Assembly (NCBI GenBank): GCA_014208095.1
Contig: JACHMT010000002.1
Span: 1,302,001-1,366,000, forward strand
Length of the DNA stretch: 64,000 nt
From: Actinospineispora eucalypti
Lineage (GTDB): Bacteria; Actinomycetota; Actinomycetes; Mycobacteriales; Pseudonocardiaceae
Reading direction: 5' to 3'
This document shows, one piece after another, positions 1 through 7,834 of this stretch. The notes under the pieces were generated by a model. That model was not told the origin of the DNA and did no database searches. It was given only the letters and a program-made list of their open reading frames with translations. The translations under genes were made by a program, and so were the position numbers. The first letter of the stretch is position 1, and each line of letters begins with the position of its first letter.

Positions 1-106
1 GGATGGCGAACGTCCGGCCCGGCGCACCGGTCTTCAGGTGGTAGGCGGCGCCGATGCCGGAGATGCCGGCGCCGACGATCAACACGTCCACATGCCTGGT
101 GCTCAC
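1..106 (-). CDS. Flavin-dependent monooxygenase, N-terminus only (cut by window edge)
   Basis: The first 35 residues of a minus-strand protein are visible. They contain a Rossmann dinucleotide-binding motif, G12-x-G14-x-x-G17, in the context VLIVGAGISGIGAAYHL, which is typical of the FAD-binding start of Baeyer-Villiger and flavin-containing monooxygenases. The GTG start at 106 is preceded by a good ribosome site, GGAGGAG. The gene is divergent from the PucR-type regulator at 200, a common arrangement for a catabolic oxygenase and its regulator. The substrate cannot be told from this fragment. Other FAD-dependent oxidoreductases share the motif, so the family call is moderate. Confidence 0.7.
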   Translation of the reverse strand, partial: MSTRHVDVLIVGAGISGIGAAYHLKTGAPGRTFAI

Positions 107-199
107 GGTCGTCTCCTCCGCGTCGAGGGTTCGTTGCCTGCCTTCGACACTATGGGCGACGGGTCGCCTCGGACATGTACGACCGCTCATAATTGATGC
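107..199. promoter_or_regulatory. Divergent promoter region, monooxygenase / PucR regulator
   Basis: This 93-bp spacer separates two divergent genes. A CATAAT -10-like hexamer at 188-193 ends only 6 bases before the ATG of the PucR gene, and no ribosome site precedes that ATG. The regulator mRNA may therefore be leaderless. No obvious operator palindrome is seen. Confidence 0.4.
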
Positions 200-1432
200 A
201 TGGACATGGGCGAGCGCACAGTCCAGCTGCTCGGCGACGTGGCCGAGCTGCTGCTGGCGGACCTCGAGGAGATCGGCGAAGAGATGGACGCCGCCGAGAT
301 AGACCTGACCCCGGCGCTGGGCGCGGACACGGCGATCGCCATGGACATGTCCGCGAGCAACCGGGCCAACGTCCGGCGCATCCTCAGCGCGCTGGCCCGC
401 CGGGACGGCCGGCCGCCGCCGGCCGGCGTGCCGCCCGAGGCGCTGGACGTGGCGCGCACCCTGGTCCGCCGGGGCGTCGACCTGGACGTGCTGTTCCAGG
501 CCTACCGCCGGGGACAGAACGTGGTGTGGAACCGCTGGATGGACTGCGCGGCGCGGGTCGTGCCGCCCGGCCCCGAACTGGTGGAGCTGCTCACCAGCTC
601 GTCGAAGTACGTGTTCGAGTACGTCGACCAGGTGCTGGGGCGGGTGATCGCCGAGGCGCAGCGCGAGCGCGAGGAGGTGCTCGGCGGCGCGCTGGCCCGG
701 CGCACCGAGGCGGTCCGGCTGATCCTGGACGGCGCCCCCATGGACCGGCAGCAGGCCAGCGAGCGGCTCGGCTACCAACTGGCGCGCCGGCACACCGCGC
801 TGGTGCTCTGGGCCGAGCCGGCCGGCGAGGTGCAGGGCGCACTGGAGGCCGCGGCGACCCTGCTGGCCCGGGCGGCCGGGGCGCACCGCCCGCTCACCTT
901 CCCGGCCGGCACCTCCACGCTGTGGGCCTGGCTGGGCAGCCACGGCGAGCCGGCCACCGGCGCGCTGCGCGAGGCCATGACCCGGGCGCGGCCGAACGTG
1001 CGGGTCGCGGTCGGCCCCACGCTGGCCGGCATCACCGGGTTCCGCCGGTCGCACGCGTCCGCGCTGGCCATCCAGCGCCTGCTCGCCGGGCACCGGGACG
1101 GGGACCGGCTGGCCTTCCACCAGGACCTGGAGGTCACCGCGCTGGCCGCGCAGGACCAGACCCGCGCCGCCGAGTTCGTGGCGGGCACCCTCGGGCCGCT
1201 CGCCGCCGACACCCCGTCCGCCACCCGGCTGCGAGAGACCCTGCGGGTGTTCCTGGACGAGGCGGAGAACGCGCCGCGGGCCGCCGCCCGCCTGCACACC
1301 CACCGCAACACGGTGCTGCAACGCGTCGCCCGGGTCACCGAGCTGCTCGGCCACCCACCGGGCGAGCGTCGGCTCGCGCTGGAGCTGGCCCTGGAGCTCG
1401 CCCACCAGATCGGCCCCCGGGTGCTCCGCTGA
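200..1432 (+). CDS. PucR/CdaR-family transcriptional regulator
   Basis: The 410-residue protein has the layout of actinobacterial PucR-like regulators: an N-terminal all-alpha sensory region, a middle domain, and a C-terminal helix-turn-helix at about residues 350-385 containing ARLHTHRNTVLQRVARV, the family signature (H-x-N-T-V-x-x-R). Such proteins usually activate a neighbouring catabolic gene. The divergent monooxygenase at 106 is the likely target, by inference. The start ATG has no ribosome site and sits just after a -10-like hexamer. An alternative ATG two codons downstream is possible. Confidence 0.85.
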   Translation: MDMGERTVQLLGDVAELLLADLEEIGEEMDAAEIDLTPALGADTAIAMDMSASNRANVRRILSALARRDGRPPPAGVPPEALDVARTLVRRGVDLDVLFQAYRRGQNVVWNRWMDCAARVVPPGPELVELLTSSSKYVFEYVDQVLGRVIAEAQREREEVLGGALARRTEAVRLILDGAPMDRQQASERLGYQLARRHTALVLWAEPAGEVQGALEAAATLLARAAGAHRPLTFPAGTSTLWAWLGSHGEPATGALREAMTRARPNVRVAVGPTLAGITGFRRSHASALAIQRLLAGHRDGDRLAFHQDLEVTALAAQDQTRAAEFVAGTLGPLAADTPSATRLRETLRVFLDEAENAPRAAARLHTHRNTVLQRVARVTELLGHPPGERRLALELALELAHQIGPRVLR

Positions 1433-1445
1433 CGCCTCGGCCGAG

Positions 1446-1544
1446 GACCGACCGGGCCTCGGTGCAGATGCCCCCGCCGACCGACCTCGGTGCTGACGCC
1501 CCGGCCGGCGGACCGACCGACCTCGGTGCCGGGACTGAGCGGCG
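1446..1544. repeat. Three imperfect tandem repeats of about 33 bp
   Basis: Between the convergent PucR and methyltransferase genes, the core GACCGACC followed by CTCGGTGC begins at 1446, 1479 and 1511, giving periods of 33 and 32 bp. Copies differ at several positions. There are no spacers of unrelated sequence, so this is not a CRISPR array. It fills essentially the whole intergenic gap. Confidence 0.65.
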
Positions 1545-2339
1545 TCAGCCTTTGCGGCCCAACAGGTGGAAGACCCGGCTGAGCTGGCGGTACGGGTCGC
1601 GCCGGCCGGCTTCGAGCTCGACGGCGGCCACCCGCTCGGCATCGGCCGGGTCCAGCTCGGCCCCGCCGAACTCCAGCCAGTCGACGAACAGCCACACGCC
1701 GTACCACCGCTGTGGCTCCACACCACGCTCGCGCAGCTGCTCGCCCAGCTCCTCCACCGTGTCGGCCCGGGTGGGCAGGCCCAGCACACCGATCTCGCTC
1801 CGGGCGTCGAACGCGGCCAGCGCGTCCTCCCACCGCCGCTCCATCGCCGGGCGCACCGCGCCCGCCCTGGCGTTCCCGGCCATGATCGAGACGACGCCAC
1901 CGGACTCGGCCGACCGGCACAGCTGGTCGAGCACCGGCTCCGGGTGGTCGAGGTACCCGAGCACGCCGTGGCACAGCACGCCGGCGAAACGCCGGCCGCT
2001 CACCGCCTCGACGGCGTTCTCCCCGCCGGCGTGCACCAGCTTCACCCGCCGCCGGACCTCCTCCGGCAGCCGCTCGAGGCGCTGCCCGGCCTTCTCCAGC
2101 ATCGCCGGCGAGGGGTCCAGCAGCGTCACCTCGTATTCGGCCTGGGCCAGCGGGAACGACTGGTGGCCCGCGCCGCCTCCGACGTCGAGCACGGGTGCCG
2201 GCGGCGCCGGGAGATGCTCCAGCAGCTGCCGGTGCAGCACGTAGGTGCGCACGCGGCCCTTCACGGTGGCGTAAGCCCCGTCGGCAAATTGGTCGGCCAA
2301 GCCGGCCCAGGTGTCGTCAACCACGGCACCACCGTACAA
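1545..2339 (-). CDS. Class I SAM-dependent methyltransferase
   Basis: The 264-residue protein has the SAM-binding motif I LDVGGGAGHQS at about residues 51-61 and the acidic strand-2 motif LLDPS at 73-77. It resembles the SmtA/CmoM branch of small-molecule or tRNA methyltransferases, but the substrate cannot be assigned. The gene is divergent from the MFS transporter at 2389, and an A+T-rich palindrome lies between the two. The first few codons (MYGGAVVDD) hold alternative GTG starts, so the start is uncertain by up to seven residues. Confidence 0.8.
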   Translation of the reverse strand: MYGGAVVDDTWAGLADQFADGAYATVKGRVRTYVLHRQLLEHLPAPPAPVLDVGGGAGHQSFPLAQAEYEVTLLDPSPAMLEKAGQRLERLPEEVRRRVKLVHAGGENAVEAVSGRRFAGVLCHGVLGYLDHPEPVLDQLCRSAESGGVVSIMAGNARAGAVRPAMERRWEDALAAFDARSEIGVLGLPTRADTVEELGEQLRERGVEPQRWYGVWLFVDWLEFGGAELDPADAERVAAVELEAGRRDPYRQLSRVFHLLGRKG

Positions 2340-2344
2340 GTAAG

Positions 2345-2357
2345 TAGTTAGTAACTA
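2345..2357. promoter_or_regulatory. Operator-like palindrome TAGTTA-G-TAACTA
   Basis: A perfect 6+1+6 inverted repeat sits in an unusually A+T-rich stretch between the divergent methyltransferase and MFS transporter genes. It resembles MarR- or TetR-type operators. No such regulator is adjacent, so the partner is unknown. Confidence 0.5.
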
Positions 2358-2388
2358 GTAATTAAATCTGGGAGCGGGACTGCTTGCG

Positions 2389-4359
2389 GTGGAGCCGCCG
2401 GAGGGATGTAATCCCGCCGTGGCTGCTCCTCAGGATGTCGTCGACGACGTCGTTGCGCGGCGCCGCGGACTGGCTCGGCTGGTCCCGGCGGCCGGCTTCG
2501 GCGCCTGCCCCTCGCACCCCGACCTGCGCGCCGAACCCCGGCCACCCGGCGAGACCACCGAGGGCGCCCGGCGCTGCCAGCGGTGGACCCTGGCCGTGGT
2601 CTGCCTGGCCTCGTCGCTGCTGCTGTTCAACGTCACCGCGCCGAACGTGGCCCTGCCCGCGATCGCCGACGAGCTGGGCGCCGGGTTCAGCGCCCAGCAG
2701 TGGGTGCTGTCCGCGTACGCGCTGGTGCTGGCGTCGTTCCTGCTCTGCGGCGGGGTGCTGGGCGACCGGTACGGCCGGCGGCGGACGTTCCTGCTCGGGC
2801 TGGTTGTGTTCGGCGCCGGCTCGCTGGCCTGCACGCTGGCCCCGACGGCCCCGCTGCTGGTCGCCGGCCGGGTGTTGCAGGGGTTCGGCGCCGCGACGCT
2901 GTTCCCCAGCGGCCTGGCCCTGATCGCCGCCGAGTTCTCCGGGGCGGCCCGCGCGCGGGCGATCGGGGTGTGGGGCGCGAGCGTGGCCGGGGCGATCGCC
3001 CTCGGCCCGCTGGTGGGCGGCGCGCTGGTGCAGACCAGCGGGTGGCGCGGCCAGTTCGCCCTCGCGGTGGTCCTGGTGCTGCCCACGGCCGCCGTGGGGC
3101 TGCGCCACCTGCGGGAGAGCCGCGACCCGTCCACCGCCCGGCTGGACTGGCTGGGCGTGGGCCTGCTGACCGCGTCGCTGGTGCTGCTCATCGTGCTCAT
3201 CCAGCGGGGCAACGCGGTGGGTTGGCTCGGCCCGGTGACGCTGGGCATGGCCGGTGCCTCGCTGCTGCTGTTCGTCGCGTTCGTGGTGGTCGAGTTCCGG
3301 GTGGGGAACCCGCTCATCTCGCCCACCCTGATGCGCAACTCCACGTTCATCGGCGCAACCATCGTCGCGGTGGTGTTCGCCGCCGCCGGCTTCGCGCCGC
3401 TGGTGTACCTCACCCTGTTCCTGATGCGGGTGACCGGGTCCGGGCCGACGCTGGCCGGGCTGCAGGTCGCCCCGTTCGCCGTTGCCTCGCTGGTGGTCTC
3501 GCTGCTCGCGGCACGGATCGTCAGCCGGCTGGGCGTGCGCTGGACGCTGGTGCTGGGGCTCGCGCTGGGTGGGGCGGGGCTGGCCCTGATGCTCGGCCTC
3601 GACCAGGGCTCGGGAGCGCTGCGGCTGCTGCCCGGGCTGCTGCTGTTCGGCATCGGCGGCGGACTGGTCAACCCGACCATGACGGTGGCCGCGCTGAGCA
3701 CGGTGGACGCCGCGCACAGCGGCATGGCCTCCGGGGTGAACAACACCGCCCGCCAGATCGGCATCGCCGCCGGCATCGCCGGGCTGGGCGCCGTGCTCGA
3801 GTCCCGGCTGTCCCATGGCATCAGCACCGCGCTGGCCAGCGGCGGCGTACCCGCACCGACCGCGAACATCGCCGCCCACCTGGCCGCCTCCGGAGACACC
3901 TCGACCGCCGCCCGGACGCTCGGACCGGGTGGCGGCGCACTGCCGCTCGCCTACACCTCCTCGTTCGGCGACGCCCTGACCCTGGTGTTCCTGCTCGCCA
4001 TCGGCATCACCCTGCTGGGCAGCCTGATCACCCTGGTGCTGATCCGCGCGCGGCGCGCACCGGCCGCCGGCCCGGGCTACCAGGTCGTGGGCGACGCCTC
4101 CTGCGCCCACCTGGAGCAGATCGCCGACATCCCTCCGGACACCCCGGACGGCTGCGAGGAGTGCCTGCGCGACGGCACCCGGTGGGTACACCTGCGCAAA
4201 TGCCTGCACTGCGGCCACGTCGGCTGCTGTGACGACTCGCCCCAGCGGCATGCCACCGCCCACTGGGAGCAGACCGAACACCCCGTGGTCCGGTCCTACC
4301 AGCCCGGCGAGACCTGGGCCTGGTGCTACCCCGACGAAGCCCTGCTCGAACCCACCTAA
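2389..4359 (+). CDS. MFS drug-type transporter fused to a C-terminal UBP-type zinc finger
   Basis: The 656-residue protein has about 60 polar N-terminal residues, then a 14-helix DHA2-type major facilitator body. Motif A is seen as GDRYGRRR after helix 2. Residues from about 572 leave the membrane and form a zinc-binding domain with ordered Cys/His residues (C572, H574, C589, C592, C605, C608, C613 and several His), matching the UBP-type zinc finger otherwise known from ubiquitin proteases. The transporter part probably exports small toxic molecules. The role of the finger in bacteria is not established. The start is a GTG 14 bases after GGAG, so it is only moderately certain. The 3' end overlaps the convergent LysR gene by 4 bases. 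Confidence 0.85.
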   Translation: MEPPEGCNPAVAAPQDVVDDVVARRRGLARLVPAAGFGACPSHPDLRAEPRPPGETTEGARRCQRWTLAVVCLASSLLLFNVTAPNVALPAIADELGAGFSAQQWVLSAYALVLASFLLCGGVLGDRYGRRRTFLLGLVVFGAGSLACTLAPTAPLLVAGRVLQGFGAATLFPSGLALIAAEFSGAARARAIGVWGASVAGAIALGPLVGGALVQTSGWRGQFALAVVLVLPTAAVGLRHLRESRDPSTARLDWLGVGLLTASLVLLIVLIQRGNAVGWLGPVTLGMAGASLLLFVAFVVVEFRVGNPLISPTLMRNSTFIGATIVAVVFAAAGFAPLVYLTLFLMRVTGSGPTLAGLQVAPFAVASLVVSLLAARIVSRLGVRWTLVLGLALGGAGLALMLGLDQGSGALRLLPGLLLFGIGGGLVNPTMTVAALSTVDAAHSGMASGVNNTARQIGIAAGIAGLGAVLESRLSHGISTALASGGVPAPTANIAAHLAASGDTSTAARTLGPGGGALPLAYTSSFGDALTLVFLLAIGITLLGSLITLVLIRARRAPAAGPGYQVVGDASCAHLEQIADIPPDTPDGCEECLRDGTRWVHLRKCLHCGHVGCCDDSPQRHATAHWEQTEHPVVRSYQPGETWAWCYPDEALLEPT

Positions 4360-5267
4360 ACCCCGAGGGGCAGGGACGCACGGACCTGGCGCAGCGCGTC
4401 CAGGCCGGCGGCGACGGTGGGCTGCTCCCCCGAGCCGGCGCGCACCGCGGTGATCACGCGGCGGGCCGGAGCGGCGCCGACCGGGATGCGCCGGGTCGCG
4501 TGGCCGGGCGGCAGCCCGGCCAGGCGGGGCACCATGGCGACCCCGAAGCCCCGGGCGACCAGTGCCGCGCCGGTGTCCCACTCGTCGGCGTAGTGGGCGA
4601 TGTCGGGCGCGAACCCGGCGCCGGCGCAGGCCAGCACGACCAGCTGGTGGTAGGCGCTGCCGGGGCTGCCGCAGATCCAGGGTTCGGCCGCGAGATCGCT
4701 CAGCGCGACGCCGTCGCGGCCGGCCAGCGGGTGCTCCGGTCCGACCAGGATGTCCAGCGGCTCGTCGTACAGCGGGCTCTGGTCGAACGCCGCCTCGGAC
4801 GCCGGCGGGATGTCCGGCGTGGCGACCACGACCACGATGTCGCTGTGGCCGGCGGCGAGCAGGTCGAAGGCCAGCGCCGGTTCGGCCTCGCGCAGGTGCA
4901 GGCGCAGCGCCGGATGCGCCGACCGCAGGCGTTGCAGGGCCGGCGGGACGACGGCCGCCGCCGCGGTGGAGAAGCCGCAGAACCGCAGCTCGCCGCCCAC
5001 GTCACCGGCCCGGTGGGCGGCGAGGTCGGCCCTGGCCCGCTCCCACTGGGCGCCGAGGACCTCCCCGTGGGCGAGCAGGATGCGCGCGGCCGGGGTGAGT
5101 CGCACCCCGCGACCCTCGGGCTCGAGCAGGACGACGTCGAGCTCGCGGGCCAGGGCCTGCATCTGGTGCGAGGCGGCGGACGGGGTCATCCGGCAGACCC
5201 GCGCGGCGGCGGTCACCGTGCCGTGCCGCTCGATCGCCCTGAGGACCCGTAGACGCCGGTCAATCAT
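4356..5267 (-). CDS. LysR-family transcriptional regulator
   Basis: The protein has about 303 residues from the ATG at 5267. It has an N-terminal winged helix with GTVTAAARVCRMTPSAASHQ and a C-terminal effector-binding domain of the PBP2 fold. I chose the start at 5267 rather than 5282 because an operator-like palindrome covers 5267-5281, and five extra codons would lie inside it. The gene is divergent from the Rieske oxygenase at 5341 and probably controls it, with autoregulation through the palindrome. The effector is unknown. Confidence 0.88.
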   Translation of the reverse strand: MIDRRLRVLRAIERHGTVTAAARVCRMTPSAASHQMQALARELDVVLLEPEGRGVRLTPAARILLAHGEVLGAQWERARADLAAHRAGDVGGELRFCGFSTAAAAVVPPALQRLRSAHPALRLHLREAEPALAFDLLAAGHSDIVVVVATPDIPPASEAAFDQSPLYDEPLDILVGPEHPLAGRDGVALSDLAAEPWICGSPGSAYHQLVVLACAGAGFAPDIAHYADEWDTGAALVARGFGVAMVPRLAGLPPGHATRRIPVGAAPARRVITAVRAGSGEQPTVAAGLDALRQVRASLPLGV

Positions 5268-5281
5268 GTACGAAATGTACA
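5267..5281. promoter_or_regulatory. LysR-type operator TGTAC-GAAAT-GTACA
   Basis: A perfect 5-bp-arm inverted repeat with a 5-bp spacer (T-N13-A overall) touches the start codon of the LysR gene and lies about 60 bp upstream of the Rieske oxygenase. This position suits negative autoregulation plus control of the divergent gene. Confidence 0.55.
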
Positions 5282-5340
5282 AGATCAGCTGTTCAACTCT
5301 TCAATGGACGCGGACAGTCGCCGGTGCCGATACTTCCGGG

Positions 5341-6603
5341 ATGACGCACGCCGAGCTTCCCGCGCGCCCGCTCGGACCGGCCCGGTTCACCGAGGAGGCC
5401 ACCTACCGCCACACCCGCCGGCCGGTGGAGCTGGCTTCCACGCTGATCCCCGACGCGTACACGTCGCCGGAGTTCTTCGCCCTCGAGCGGGAGAGGGTGT
5501 TCGCCACCAGCTGGGTGGCGGTCGGGTTCACCGCCGACCTGGACCGCCCCGGGTCCTGCGTGGTGGTCGAGGTGGCCGGCCGGTCGATCATCGTCACCCG
5601 CGACCGGCACGGGCGGCCGCGCGGGTTCCACAACGTCTGCCGCCACCGCGCCACCCGGCTGCTGGACGCCGGCGCCCGCGAGGTCGGCCGGGGCGGGCGC
5701 ATCCGCTGCCCCTACCACGGCTGGGCCTACGACACCGACGGAACCTGCGTGGGCACCCCACTGTTCGAGGGCGTCCCCGCCGCGGCACGGGCCGCGTTCG
5801 ACACCTCGGCGGCCGAAGGCTTCGACCGCGCCGACTACGGCCTGCTCGAGGTCGCCGTGGACACTTGGGGCTGCTTGCTGTTCGTCAACCTGGCCGCGGA
5901 TCCGGCGCCGCTGGCCGCGCAACTGGGCGACCTCGCCGAGCGCCTCGCCGGCCACCGGCTCGACCGGTGGCTGCCGCAACGCCGCCGAACCTACGACGTC
6001 GCCGCGAACCACAAGCTCATCGGCGAGAACTTCATGGAGTACTACCACCTCCCCTGGGTCCACCCGGAGCTGAACAAGGTCTCCCGGTTCGCCGACCACT
6101 ACCGCTGGCAGGGACCGGGCATGTACACCGGCATGTGCACCACACCGGTTTCCCGCAACACCGACACCGGCGGCTGGGACGGGCTCCGGCCACTGGGCTC
6201 GCTGCGGGGCGAGGACGCGGAGAGCGGGCGGTTCGTCTGGCTGTTCCCCAGTACCGCGCTGGTCGTGCTGCCCAACCACGCCTTCGTGCTGCTCAACCAG
6301 CCGGTGGCGGCCGACCGCACGGTGGAGACCGCCGTACTGCTCACCCACCCCGAGGCCCTGGGCGACCCGGCCGCCGAGGAGGGCCTGGATCAGCTGGAGA
6401 AGTTCTGGGACCTGGTCAACCGCCAGGACCTGGAGATCGTCGAACGGGTGCAGCAGGGCATCCGGAACCCGGCCTACCGGGGCGGGCGGATGTGCTTCCG
6501 CTTCGAGGAGCCGCTGCACCGCTTCCAGAACATGGTGGTCGACAAGATGCTCGGCATCGACCGGGTGCCAGACGAAGAGCCACGATTCGACGCGGACGGC
6601 TAG
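5341..6603 (+). CDS. Rieske non-heme iron oxygenase, alpha subunit
   Basis: The 420-residue protein has a Rieske [2Fe-2S] site (C100-x-H102 and C123-x-x-H126 in CPYHGW). Its catalytic domain has the mononuclear iron site in NFMEYYHLPWVHPEL (H236 and H241). The HLPxxHPEL arrangement is seen in the group that includes GbcA, stachydrine demethylase and carnitine oxygenase, so oxidative demethylation of a quaternary amine is one possibility, by inference. A reductase partner is not adjacent. The ATG at 5341 was chosen as the first Met after the divergent promoter. A longer upstream reading frame exists but runs antisense through the LysR gene. Confidence 0.85.
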   Translation: MTHAELPARPLGPARFTEEATYRHTRRPVELASTLIPDAYTSPEFFALERERVFATSWVAVGFTADLDRPGSCVVVEVAGRSIIVTRDRHGRPRGFHNVCRHRATRLLDAGAREVGRGGRIRCPYHGWAYDTDGTCVGTPLFEGVPAAARAAFDTSAAEGFDRADYGLLEVAVDTWGCLLFVNLAADPAPLAAQLGDLAERLAGHRLDRWLPQRRRTYDVAANHKLIGENFMEYYHLPWVHPELNKVSRFADHYRWQGPGMYTGMCTTPVSRNTDTGGWDGLRPLGSLRGEDAESGRFVWLFPSTALVVLPNHAFVLLNQPVAADRTVETAVLLTHPEALGDPAAEEGLDQLEKFWDLVNRQDLEIVERVQQGIRNPAYRGGRMCFRFEEPLHRFQNMVVDKMLGIDRVPDEEPRFDADG

Positions 6604-6679
6604 CACCCCTATTGTCCCGGGAGCCAGCAGAAAGATCTCTTGCAGCCTCCCCGTTACCAATTTGTTAAGGTGTTGGACA

Positions 6680-7834
6680 ATGTCCCGGGCGTATACCGAC
6701 TTTCCGCGAGCCCTCGAGGACCCTGCCGTTTCCGTAGTCCTCCAATCTGAGCTGGATCCCGGGCTCGTCCGTGAGTGGGACCAGTGCGTCATCGACCATC
6801 CCGGCGCCGACATCACCCAGCACGTCGGCTGGGGCCGGCTGCGCAGCAGCGTCGGCTTCGAGCCCAGCTTCCTGCTGGCCTTCCGGGGTGCCCGGCTGGT
6901 CGGCGGGGCGCAGCTGCTGCGCCGGCAGGTCCGGCTGGCCGGCGGCATCGGGTACCTCCCGTACGGACCACTGATCTTCGCCGAGGACGGGCGGGCCGAG
7001 GTGCGGGACGCGCTGTGCACGGCGCTGCGCGACCTGTCCTGGCTCGGGCTGTCCGCACTGTTCATCCAGCCGCCCGACGGCGCGCACGACATCACCAACG
7101 AGCTGTACGACCTCGGCTTCCGGCCCTCGGAGGCCGGGATCGCGCCGCGCGCGTCCACCCGCATCGACCTGACCCAGCCCGAGCAGGAGCTGAAAGCCGG
7201 GCTGGGCCGGAAGCTGCGGCGCTGGACGAACCGGTGGGAGCAGCGGGGCGTGCGGGTGCGCCAGGGCGGCGAGGGCGACCTCCCGCTACTCGCCGAGCTG
7301 CTGGAACAGACGGCCGAGCGGCACGGGTTCAAGCCGCTGTCACTCTCCTACCTGCGGCGGCTGTACCGGGAGCTCGCGCCGGGCGGGCGGGCCAAGCTGT
7401 TCGTCGGCGAGATCGACGGCGACCCGGTGGCCGCGTCGCTGATGACCGCGTGCGGCGGTGTGTTGAAGACCCGGGTGAGCGGCTTCGAACGCTCCCGGTC
7501 CACCCTCGAGCTGCGGGCCCCGGCGGCGGTGCGCTGGAGTGCCATCCGGTGGGCCAAGGCCAACGGCTTCGACTACTTCGACTTCGGCGGGATCTCCGAA
7601 CGGTCCACCGACGCGCTGCTGTCCGGCGAGCGGGTGGACACCGCCGCGCTGCCCGGACCCGACCAGTTCAAGATCAGTTTCGGCGGCTCGGCGTACCGGT
7701 ACCCGACGCCGGTCGAGCTGATCGGCTCCCCCGCGCTGCGCCACGCCTACCACCTGTCCAAGCACGTGCCGGGCGCCGACCGCGTGCAGTCGGTGCTGCG
7801 GGCGGCGTTCCGCGGCGGCCTCGCCGCGCGGTGA
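6680..7834 (+). CDS. FemAB/GNAT-like acyl- or aminoacyltransferase
   Basis: The 384-residue protein has the double-GNAT layout of the FemAB group. Residues around LGRKLRRWTNRWEQRGVRV form the basic linker between the two halves. A late YFDFGGI segment matches the conserved FDxxG core of these enzymes. FemAB relatives add amino acids from aminoacyl-tRNA to cell-wall precursors, while others modify surface polysaccharides. The start ATG at 6680 follows AAGG at a spacing of about 9. The last codon overlaps the ATP-grasp gene start (GTGA), so the two are translationally coupled and probably act on the same product. Confidence 0.75.
   Translation: MSRAYTDFPRALEDPAVSVVLQSELDPGLVREWDQCVIDHPGADITQHVGWGRLRSSVGFEPSFLLAFRGARLVGGAQLLRRQVRLAGGIGYLPYGPLIFAEDGRAEVRDALCTALRDLSWLGLSALFIQPPDGAHDITNELYDLGFRPSEAGIAPRASTRIDLTQPEQELKAGLGRKLRRWTNRWEQRGVRVRQGGEGDLPLLAELLEQTAERHGFKPLSLSYLRRLYRELAPGGRAKLFVGEIDGDPVAASLMTACGGVLKTRVSGFERSRSTLELRAPAAVRWSAIRWAKANGFDYFDFGGISERSTDALLSGERVDTAALPGPDQFKISFGGSAYRYPTPVELIGSPALRHAYHLSKHVPGADRVQSVLRAAFRGGLAAR

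Noticed and set aside
1446..1544. CRISPR array
   Set aside because: Only three imperfect units sit directly next to each other with no unique spacers, and no cas gene is nearby.
2362..4581. A 739-residue minus-strand open frame opposite the MFS-zinc finger gene
   Set aside because: It is rich in Gln, Arg, Gly and His with no recognisable domain and lies antisense to a clear transporter gene. This is the usual G+C-driven shadow frame.
4750..5340. Upstream extension of the Rieske oxygenase frame
   Set aside because: It runs antisense through the LysR gene and shows no oxygenase sequence; the normal N-terminus begins at 5341.
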